From: Aldehydirespirator sp965116195
Lineage (GTDB): Bacteria; Actinomycetota; Acidimicrobiia; Acidimicrobiales; Aldehydirespiratoraceae
Reading direction: 5' to 3'
Assembly: GCA_965116195.1 (NCBI GenBank)
Contig: OZ220491.1
Location: 2,170,001 to 2,234,000 of the forward strand
Length of the DNA: 64,000 bases
Shown piece after piece: positions 1-7,543 of the stretch. Under the pieces are notes generated by a model. The model saw nothing but the letters and a program-made list of their open reading frames with translations. It was not told where the DNA came from and ran no database searches. A program made the position numbers and the translations under genes. Every line of letters begins with the position of its first letter. The first letter of the stretch is position 1.

Positions 1-196
1 TCCAGGGGGAGAGAATATACGCGGTCAAAGGCGAGCTTCAATGAAGGGGGGTTCGATTGAACCCCCGAACTTCCTGGTCCAGGTAGCATCCTGCCAGGAC
101 TTAGAAAGCTTCAATGAAGGGGGGTTCGATTGAACCCCCGAACGGCAGCACTACCGCTACAGAGCGTGACCGCCACACAAGCTTCAATGAAGGGGG

Positions 197-1260
197 GGCA
201 AGCTCTATCGGTGGTTGCAATTGTGGTGATTGTAGATGGTTTGTGCGTTTTGCCAGTTGTGGAGTTTGCGAGGCATGGTGTTGAGGTTGTCTTGGATGAG
301 GGCGAGGTGTACGGGGTTGTGGGGTAAGACGGTGCCTTTGGGGAGCCAGCGTCTGAGGAGTCCGTTGGTTTGTTCGTTGCTGGGGCGTTGCCAGGGTGAG
401 CGGGGTTCGCAGAAGTAGATTTGTATGTTCAACGCGTTTTCGATGTGTTGCCAGTGTGTCATTTCGCGGCCTTGGTCCCAGGTGAGGGTTTTGACCATGC
501 CAGCAGGCTCAGCGCTCAGAGCCCGGGTGACTGCGGTTGCTAGTGAGGTGGCGTCGTAGCCGTTGGGCAGGCCCACGACCAGGGTGTGACGGCTGACGCG
601 TTCCACCAGCGTGGCTACAGCGGTTTGGTTGGCTTTGCCGATGATGAGGTCTCCTTCCCAGTGACCGGCCTCGGTTCGCTGGTCGGCTTGCGCGGGCCTG
701 TCGCTGACAGGCCGATAGGCACCCAAAACACCGTGTTTGGTCGCCTCACCGCGGCTTCTGGGTTTGCGGCGGCGTCGCTGCCGCGGCAGCAAACGCCAAC
801 ATCCCGCCAACAAACCACCTGTGGAACTGTTGTAGCAGGCCCGGTAGATTGTCTCCGCGCACACCCGCTGCCCCCAAACCCGCAGATCCGCTGCGATCGC
901 GGCCGGTGACCACCGCTGCTCAAGGCGTTCCAGCACCGCCTCAGCCAACACCACATCCACAACCAACCTGGGGGTTTTGGGTCTACAAGCCCGAGCGTCA
1001 GCCGTCTTCTGCGCCGCCTTCGCGTCGTAACCCGACACGGTGCTGTTGCGTTTGATCTCACGACCCACCGTCGACGGGTTCCTACCCAGTTGCCGAGCGA
1101 TCTCAGCCCGGCTACACCTCACCCTCAACAACGCCCCAATCGCCTCGCGCTCACACGCCTGCAACCTCTGTGCCATACTAAACAACCTCCACCGGTTGAT
1201 CGCTGATACTTACAACCGGTCATCATGACCGATCCATTGCGATCACCGGTGGAGTTCGCC
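197..1260 (-). mobile_element. IS30-family insertion sequence inside a CRISPR repeat
   Basis: The repeat beginning at 181 is interrupted after its G run and resumes at 1261. The element ends are imperfect inverted repeats: left GGCAAGCTCTATCGGTGG, and right (reverse complement) GGCGAACTCCACCGGTGA. The intact repeat has six G; the left flank keeps five (192-196) and the right flank four (1261-1264), so three G (194-196 and 1261-1263) are duplicated. This fits the 2-3 bp target duplication of IS30 elements. Element length is 1064 bp with one transposase gene. IS30 elements often choose palindromic targets, and the repeat hairpin is one. The insertion separates at least two older spacers from the leader. 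Confidence 0.95.
205..1185 (-). CDS. IS30-family transposase
   Basis: A 326-residue DDE transposase filling nearly the whole element. The N-terminus has an IS30-type helix-turn-helix, with the pattern SRAEIARQLGRNPSTVGREI at about residues 25-44. The catalytic core shows the three acidic residues in their usual contexts: HWEGDLIIGK (first Asp), TWDQGREM (second Asp), and the Glu in SPWQRPSNEQTNGLLRRW. The length is normal for the family and no frameshift is visible, so the element looks intact and possibly active. A second Met (MAQRLQ) three codons in is an alternative start. The gene points the same way as the CRISPR transcript. Confidence 0.95.
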   Translation of the reverse strand: MFSMAQRLQACEREAIGALLRVRCSRAEIARQLGRNPSTVGREIKRNSTVSGYDAKAAQKTADARACRPKTPRLVVDVVLAEAVLERLEQRWSPAAIAADLRVWGQRVCAETIYRACYNSSTGGLLAGCWRLLPRQRRRRKPRSRGEATKHGVLGAYRPVSDRPAQADQRTEAGHWEGDLIIGKANQTAVATLVERVSRHTLVVGLPNGYDATSLATAVTRALSAEPAGMVKTLTWDQGREMTHWQHIENALNIQIYFCEPRSPWQRPSNEQTNGLLRRWLPKGTVLPHNPVHLALIQDNLNTMPRKLHNWQNAQTIYNHHNCNHR

Positions 1261-4200
1261 GGGGTTCGATTGAACCCCCGAACTACGCCATCGTGGGCAA
1301 CTATAGTCACGTGGAGGGGCTTCAATGAAGGGGGGTTCGATTGAACCCCCGAACAAGTAAACGCTTCTCGTGATTGCAACCGCACGGCACTGGCTTCAAT
1401 GAAGGGGGGTTCGATTGAACCCCCGAACTCGCACGCCACAGTGTCCTATCAGATCGACGGACATGCTTCAATGAAGGGGGGTTCGATTGAACCCCCGAAC
1501 ACCCGCCATTTCAACCGCTTTTCTACGCCGTAATGCCGCTTCAATGAAGGGGGGTTCGATTGAACCCCCGAACGTCTTTGCGCAAAGTCCGTAGTGCCAT
1601 TTCCTCAGACGCTTCAATGAAGGGGGGTTCGATTGAACCCCCGAACTAGTGCCTGCCACAAATGATGCAGTGTCGCTAGCTGGCTTCAATGAAGGGGGGT
1701 TCGATTGAACCCCCGAACTTGCGATGATTGCTCATAGTTTCGGTGCCCAGAATCGCTTCAATGAAGGGGGGTTCGATTGAACCCCCGAACCCGCGACCCA
1801 AACCGACTGGTTCAATATGCTAGCCAGCTTCAATGAAGGGGGGTTCGATTGAACCCCCGAACCTCTTTGTATGGTGCCGAGATTTGCTGCCAAAATGGCG
1901 CTTCAATGAAGGGGGGTTCGATTGAACCCCCGAACGGGTCTAATCGTTTGACGTGTGGTTGGCTGAGTGAAAGCTTCAATGAAGGGGGGTTCGATTGACC
2001 CCCGAACCAGCTTCGAGCCTGACACGTTCGGCACTGCTGCACGCTTCAATGAAGGGGGGTTCGATTGAACCCCCGAACTTTGCCTATCATTGTAGGGCAG
2101 GATGCCGACACACGCTTCAATGAAGGGGGGTTCGATTGAACCCCCGAACCCGGTTGTCTCTCCGGCACCCACCATCGTAGCGACCGCTTCAATGAAGGGG
2201 GGTTCGATTGAACCCCCGAACTGGTAGGGTGACTCACAGTCACTACCCATAGAAACGGGCTTCAATGAAGGGGGGTTCGATTGAACCCCCGAACTTTTTC
2301 AACATCGTCCAGTGGTGTTCGTAGAGACATGCTTCAATGAAGGGGGGTTCGATTGAACCCCCGAACTTGCCCTTCCTTTCTTTTTGATTTGGGTAGTGAC
2401 TGGCTTCAATGAAGGGGGGTTCGATTGAACCCCCGAACGCATTTATCACATGGAGTGTCGCCCAAACGCTCATGGCTTCAATGAAGGGGGGTTCGATTGA
2501 ACCCCCGAACTTGTCGATGGGCAACACTTCTTCGCCTTTGCTTTTCTTGCTTCAATGAAGGGGGGTTCGATTGAACCCCCGAACGAAGCACGCTAGATGA
2601 TCGGCCACATCAGCACCCTTGCTTCAATGAAGGGGGGTTCGATTGAACCCCCGAACTCGATGAACGCATTAGCACGCTCCGCGTACCTCTTGCTTCAATG
2701 AAGGGGGGTTCGATTGAACCCCCGAACCTCCAATGTGTTGGAAGAAGTCAATGGGTTTGCGGGCTTCAATGAAGGGGGGTTCGATTGAACCCCCGAACTT
2801 TACAGCCGGCACTAGCCTACACTTTTTGCCGTGAGCTTCAATGAAGGGGGGTTCGATTGAACCCCCGAACTTGCATTTATCGCATGGAGTGTCGCCAAGT
2901 CTCTCGTGCTTCAATGAAGGGGGGTTCGATTGAACCCCCGAACGCTGGCTGATCTGAACGACACCGCCAGTCTGATCGTCGCTTCAATGAAGGGGGGTTC
3001 GATTGAACCCCCGAACCGCTAGCGACTATCTATCTAGGGAGATTGACCTAGTGCTTCAATGAAGGGGGGTTCGATTGAACCCCCGAACTAGCGGAAACTC
3101 CCGAAGACGAGCGGAGAGAATTGCTGCTTCAATGAAGGGGGGTTCGATTGAACCCCCGAACCGCCCTAATGCTTGGCACGCGGCTTCTTATCTGATCGCG
3201 CTTCAATGAAGGGGGGTTCGATTGAACCCCCGAACCGGCGTGGCCAAACTCGCGCTTAGCGCTGACGATGCCGCTTCAATGAAGGGGGGTTCGATTGAAC
3301 CCCCGAACGCAGGCATTCTACGACACAGAGTTAGCTTTTGAAGCAGCTTCAATGAAGGGGGGTTCGATTGAACCCCCGAACGCCATTCGATCAACCTGTC
3401 TTTGAGTTTGGGTTGAGCGCTTCAATGAAGGGGGGTTCGATTGAACCCCCGAACTGACATCTTAGGGTCTGCTCGGTTTGTTAGGAAGCCGCTTCAATGA
3501 AGGGGGGTTCGATTGAACCCCCGAACTTTTCGGTCATCAGTACAACCCCCTATAAGGATTGTGCTTCAATGAAGGGGGGTTCGATTGAACCCCCGAACCG
3601 CCAAAGGCAGATATTCCACGAAGTCCTAGACCATGCTTCAATGAAGGGGGGTTCGATTGAACCCCCGAACTAGCCATCAATGGTGCCACACTTTTGAGGC
3701 TTTACCGGCTTCAATGAAGGGGGGTTCGATTGAACCCCCGAACCTCGACATTGTGCGTAGGGAAGCCCAGATCGCCGCTGCTTCAATGAAGGGGGGTTCG
3801 ATTGAACCCCCGAACTTGACATGAACCGCGATGACTGCGAACGGTGGTGGTGCTTCAATGAAGGGGGGTTCGATTGAACCCCCGAACCGGCGATTGTGGG
3901 AAGAGGATACTGAAATGACGTTTGCTTCAATGAAGGGGGGTTCGATTGAACCCCCGAACTGTGGGGGCGGCGTACCCGCTAGTGAATGGCTAGCGGCTTC
4001 AATGAAGGGGGGTTCGATTGAACCCCCGAACTGGTAAGGATCACGGCCACTTTGCTTCCCTAGTGGCATGCTTCAATGAAGGGGGGTTCGATTGAACCCC
4101 CGAACCTGTGGACAACGTGCTGACACAAGGAGATCGTTACCGCTTCAATGAAGGGGGGTTCGATTGAACCCCCGAACCATCCCTGCCCCCCGCCAACCAA

Positions 4201-4437
4201 GAAAGGCAAATATGCTTCAATGAAGGGGGGTTCGATTGAACCCCCGAACTTTCAAATCTTCTTTCAGGTCTGAGTATCTGACAACATGCTTCAATGAAGG
4301 GGGGTTCGATTGAACCCCCGAACGTGAGTGTCTGGGCCCTAGACCTGCCCTAGATGCCCGCTTCAATGAAGGGGGGTTCGATTGAACCCCCGAACCTGTG
4401 TCGTACGTGCCACGCGCCTCAATCGCGCCGCAGACGG

Positions 4438-4480
4438 GCTTCAATGAAGGGGGGTTCGATTAGCCCCGAATGCTATCGGC
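4438..4480 (-). repeat. Truncated leader-proximal repeat-spacer unit
   Basis: From the start of this repeat to the start of the next is 43 bp rather than about 72 bp. The repeat is normal up to GGTTCGATT and then reads AGCCCCGAATGCTATCGGC directly into the next repeat. The simplest reading is a deletion of about 29 bp that removed the last 12 bp of this repeat and roughly half of the newest spacer. The unit is next to the leader, so it should be the most recent acquisition and also one of the most highly transcribed. An aberrant integration of a short spacer is the alternative. Confidence 0.8.
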
Positions 4481-4516
4481 GCTTCAATGAAGGGGGGTTC
4501 GATTGAACCCCCGAAC

Positions 4517-4689
4517 CGCTCGCCTCAAATCTACACCCTGACCTTGGGATTGTAAGACGACTTTCGAGCGGTTGCAGGAAGCATCATCCTTGACCTAGTT
4601 GATTAAGCTGTCAAATAGCACTGATTCTACCGACTCTCCGAGGCATTCGAGCGCTCACCGGCACTCGTCCCCTGACCTTACCACTCGAA
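4517..4689 (-). promoter_or_regulatory. CRISPR leader between cas2 and the array
   Basis: A 173-bp non-coding stretch between the cas2 stop and the first repeat, more AT-rich than the chromosome at large. Its position next to the complete leader-proximal repeat, and the cas/array co-orientation, make it the leader. It contains three copies of TGACCTT/A on the plus strand (4539-4545, 4591-4597, 4673-4679). Such direct motifs could be adaptation-factor or promoter elements, but I cannot assign a function. I see no confident -35/-10 pair. Confidence 0.7.
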
Positions 4690-4989
4690 TCACAAGATTA
4701 CGGGACCACTGAGCGGCAACGGGGCAGACACTCCCATAAACTGGAAGCATCTCCTTCCCCTGTCGCTAGGATCACCAATATCAATCATAGCAACAGAATC
4801 CTCGGCATGATGAATTATATCGCGTAACATTGACTTCATGGTAACCAGCTCAATTGCATCCAAATCACATATAAATACACTATATTGCATCGCCCAACCG
4901 AAGCCCAATAAAGTCTTGTGAACCTTACGGAGTCGCGATGATTCACGAATGTCGTACGTCACCAGATACCGCTTACGTCCCTTCGACAT
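4690..4989 (-). CDS. cas2: CRISPR adaptation protein Cas2
   Basis: A 99-residue protein with the Cas2 ferredoxin-like start: RYLVTYDIRESSRLRKVHK holds the first beta strand with its Asp at about residue 14, followed by the helix. It ends with the usual beta strands (QYSVFICDL, DSVAMIDIGD). Cas2 forms the central dimer of the Cas1-Cas2 integrase that inserts new spacers at the leader end of the array. The ATG lies 4 nt downstream of the cas4-cas1 stop, so the two are almost certainly co-translated. It is the last gene of the cas operon, and the leader and array follow directly. Confidence 0.97.
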   Translation of the reverse strand: MSKGRKRYLVTYDIRESSRLRKVHKTLLGFGWAMQYSVFICDLDAIELVTMKSMLRDIIHHAEDSVAMIDIGDPSDRGRRCFQFMGVSAPLPLSGPVIL

Positions 4990-4992
4990 AAG

Positions 4993-6633
4993 TCACCGAG
5001 TCATAAACGGTACATACTCTGGAACCTCGCCTAGAAGGTATGCACCCAACATACGAGCCTGCACTTCTAGAACACGACGATAGGAGACGCTATAGCCGTA
5101 GACTGGATGCCTGACCTCACACTCGAGTCGCCGCTCATACGCAGCGATCAATGACTTCCTGCCTGCCTGGGTCAACGCAACACCTTGCGCTCGAATCACA
5201 AAGGCTGACTTCTTCACCTCTCCATTATTAATCACGCCAACTACGACGGAGTCAGCAACAATAGGCCGAAACTCCTCAGCAAGATCCAGAGCGAGAGCGG
5301 GACGCCCAAAACGTGGCTTGTGAAACACTCCCAGATACGGGTCGAACCCTATTGCAATCGTCACCGCAGTAAGGTCTTTGGTCAACAACGCATACACGAA
5401 AGACAGCAAACAATTTATCACATCTCGCGGTGGCCGTCTATTGCGTCCGTCAAAATCGAAAACTCCCAACGAATGATCTTTCAACATTGCCGAAAAGCCG
5501 GAAAAATATAACCGAGCTGCCGCTCCTTCAAGCCCCAGCAGTGATTCAATCGAACCTACCTCGGACACTTTCTCAGCAACTCTCTTCAACTGTGTAAGAG
5601 TAGACTTGACATCCACACGTGAGTTCCGCCGTAGTAGGGTTCTGCAATTTCGTATCTTGCCCTCGATCATCTTCCGAGCAATAGGCAGTCCAGCCTGCGC
5701 CGCTATTGCAACTTGGCGCCTACGCAAATCCACGTTCTTCGAGGGAAGGCCATGCGCGATCCCCTGAAACCATCCACCATACGAGAACCAACATACTGGA
5801 ATCTGGTGGCGAAAAGCCGCCCTCATAGCTTGCGAGCTTATCTGAACGTTTCCGTATATCGAAATCTGCGATGCATCGATCATTCTCAGTTCTTGAATCA
5901 CGTCATCCGCCTGTGACACTCTAATTCTGTTTTGCCTGATACCAATTCTTGCGCCCTGAACTGTTACATACAGCGGACGCGCCGAGACATCTCGAGGCAC
6001 AAGTCGCCTCGGCATTATCTCTGAACGATGGGTAAGGACGTTCATCTCGTCCGGCAAGCAAATTCCCACTAGAGAACACTTAGGACATTTGGGACTATCA
6101 ACTAGAGGCGGAGGAGGATCAGGAGAGGCCGCAACAACTCTTAATCTTTGCAACAGTGCAAGTGTGCGGCGAGTGAGGTTCTCATCGAATTCTACCTTCA
6201 CACGTTGCCTCGAAGTAGCGAAATAGATTTGACCTTCAGAACAATCATATCCATTATCCTGAAGTATCAACCCTATAGCACATAACTGTATAAGCTCCGG
6301 AGACCATGCTGGACCGTGTTTCGGCGGGCGACCTCGTTTCACTTCCACGGGAACCACTTTTGAACCTTTACCTTCAATGATATCCGCCTTGGCAATGAGA
6401 CCGAGGCGCGGAGAACTGACTAAAACAGAGGTCGCCCTACGAACAGGGACTTCTTCCTCCGGACCACCAGCGATACCCGCATCCAAATCGGTATTACGAT
6501 GCACATACTGGCCCTCAACCGTATATGCATTCTCAGAGAACTGAGACTGTACCCATTCCAAATAGAACAGCCGCTGACAATACTCGAACTCATTTACCAT
6601 ACGTGCTGGAACTAGATCAGGTACATTAGTCAC
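4993..6633 (-). CDS. cas4-cas1: Cas4-Cas1 fusion, spacer integrase with processing nuclease
   Basis: A 546-residue fusion typical of type I-G. The N-terminal ~200 residues are Cas4: RecB-like nuclease motif VPVEVKRGR, an early Cys (EYCQRLFYLEW), and a later Cys cluster (CPKCSLVGIC) that would hold a 4Fe-4S cluster. Residues from about 215 are Cas1: the start PLYVTVQGARIG and likely catalytic residues E369 (LEGAAARLY), H438 (GVFHKPRFGRPA) and D450 (ALDLAEEF). Cas4 trims prespacers and selects the PAM; Cas1 with Cas2 joins them to the first repeat. The start is a GTG at 6633 overlapping the end of the upstream gene by 8 bp. The sequence is noticeably AT-richer than the flanking chromosome. Confidence 0.97.
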   Translation of the reverse strand: MTNVPDLVPARMVNEFEYCQRLFYLEWVQSQFSENAYTVEGQYVHRNTDLDAGIAGGPEEEVPVRRATSVLVSSPRLGLIAKADIIEGKGSKVVPVEVKRGRPPKHGPAWSPELIQLCAIGLILQDNGYDCSEGQIYFATSRQRVKVEFDENLTRRTLALLQRLRVVAASPDPPPPLVDSPKCPKCSLVGICLPDEMNVLTHRSEIMPRRLVPRDVSARPLYVTVQGARIGIRQNRIRVSQADDVIQELRMIDASQISIYGNVQISSQAMRAAFRHQIPVCWFSYGGWFQGIAHGLPSKNVDLRRRQVAIAAQAGLPIARKMIEGKIRNCRTLLRRNSRVDVKSTLTQLKRVAEKVSEVGSIESLLGLEGAAARLYFSGFSAMLKDHSLGVFDFDGRNRRPPRDVINCLLSFVYALLTKDLTAVTIAIGFDPYLGVFHKPRFGRPALALDLAEEFRPIVADSVVVGVINNGEVKKSAFVIRAQGVALTQAGRKSLIAAYERRLECEVRHPVYGYSVSYRRVLEVQARMLGAYLLGEVPEYVPFMTR

Positions 6634-7543
6634 AAGACCAAACTACCTCCGCTGGCCGAAACGTTCCATATCCGCCTTGCGCGCTGCGACTGATAGCCGA
6701 CTGCATTACATGCGTTATTCCCCATGCCCGATAGTTATCGGATCTCCGATCTAACTCAAAACCTGCAGCAGCGGTATGCGCCAACAAGGAAGACACAGCG
6801 TGGTATGATGCCGGTTTCTTCCACATTGGCCACGAAAACGCCCCCTCTTTCCACGATCCTGATACGCCTCGAGTCAAAGTACGATTACGGCTTCCAAAAA
6901 CAGGGTAGTGGCTAAGACCTAGAATGGCTAAGGCTTCAACTCCAGGATTGATCAACTTACTCTGCTTGGATGGATCATTAGCGGTGAGAGCGTAGTTGCT
7001 ATCATCCTCAACGTCCCACATCAATGTCTGCAGTTTCCTTTGGTAAGGCCAAGGGCCATTGAGCGCATCGAGAAGATCTTCAACTGTAACTTCTTGAATA
7101 AGGTCCGTGGCAATCGACAGAAACTTCTGATTTCCCGCCGTAAAATAGAGATCAGTAGGTTTAGCCTGACCTTTATTGTCAAGACTACCTTCAGCCACCA
7201 GACAGTGAGCCAAGTCTGACGGCAATAAACTACACCGAGCATCTTCCAAGTATTGTCGGATGTGGTGTGGAGCATACTTGACATCGCCTAAAGGTTCTAG
7301 GTTGGTTTGAAAGCATGGGCTCTGCTTCCAAGACGGTAGTATTCCTATCGCTCGTTCAGCTATCTGGTCAGTTCGGATAGAGCTCACAATTGCATGGGGT
7401 AGTATTCCTTTGCTCCACCATAGATGAGGCTCGTCCTCAGTACCTGCGAATATCACTTGTACTCCGAGTGCAGCCAAGAAACTGAGAGGGTTGGTCCCTC
7501 TGAGGCCCGTTAGATGTGTGCCAGTGGCCCTTAACACAGTCAT
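6626..7543 (-). CDS. csb3: Csb3/Csx17-like type I-G large subunit (Cas8g)
   Basis: A 305-residue protein in the place where type I-G loci carry the Cas8-type subunit. The start GTTLTGLRGTNPLSFLAALG-like segment (LTGLRGTNPLSFLAALGV at about residues 10-27), the central TDLYFTAGNQKFL and a late basic/aromatic region match what I know of Csx17/Csb3 proteins; the short length favours Csb3, the form known from Bifidobacterium. It would contribute to PAM recognition and Cascade assembly. The frame is open further upstream, but I choose the ATG at 7543 because it makes an ATGA overlap with the cas3 stop and the family start follows at once. The family assignment rests on motif memory and locus position. 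Confidence 0.8.
   Translation of the reverse strand: MTVLRATGTHLTGLRGTNPLSFLAALGVQVIFAGTEDEPHLWWSKGILPHAIVSSIRTDQIAERAIGILPSWKQSPCFQTNLEPLGDVKYAPHHIRQYLEDARCSLLPSDLAHCLVAEGSLDNKGQAKPTDLYFTAGNQKFLSIATDLIQEVTVEDLLDALNGPWPYQRKLQTLMWDVEDDSNYALTANDPSKQSKLINPGVEALAILGLSHYPVFGSRNRTLTRGVSGSWKEGAFSWPMWKKPASYHAVSSLLAHTAAAGFELDRRSDNYRAWGITHVMQSAISRSAQGGYGTFRPAEVVWSCD

Larger units (their letters stand above)
1..4516 (-). CRISPR. Type I-G CRISPR array, 48 repeats, open at the left edge
   Basis: A 36-bp repeat recurs every 71-74 bp with 34-38 bp unique spacers. On the plus strand it starts GCTTCAATGAAGGGGGG and ends GAACCCCCGAAC. Read on the minus strand it starts GTTCGGGGG and ends ATTGAAGC, a common crRNA 3' handle form, so I infer minus-strand transcription, the same as the cas genes. 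The repeat folds as GGGGGTTC/GAACCCCC, an 8-bp stem with a 4-nt loop. I count 48 repeats. The first in the window is at 35-70 and the leader-proximal one at 4481-4516. Bases 1-34 are part of a spacer, so the array continues to the left. Imperfect copies: the repeat at 1973 lacks one A, the repeat at 181 is split by an IS, and the repeat at 4438 is truncated. Translations that repeat the pattern FGGSIEPPFIEA are artefacts of the array. Confidence 0.99.

Noticed and set aside
1125..4444. Open frames of 60-130 codons across the CRISPR array
   Set aside because: Every one is the 36-bp repeat read in frame (FGGSIEPPFIEA, SGVQSNPPSLK or RGFNRTPLH) alternating with spacer codons. They are not genes.
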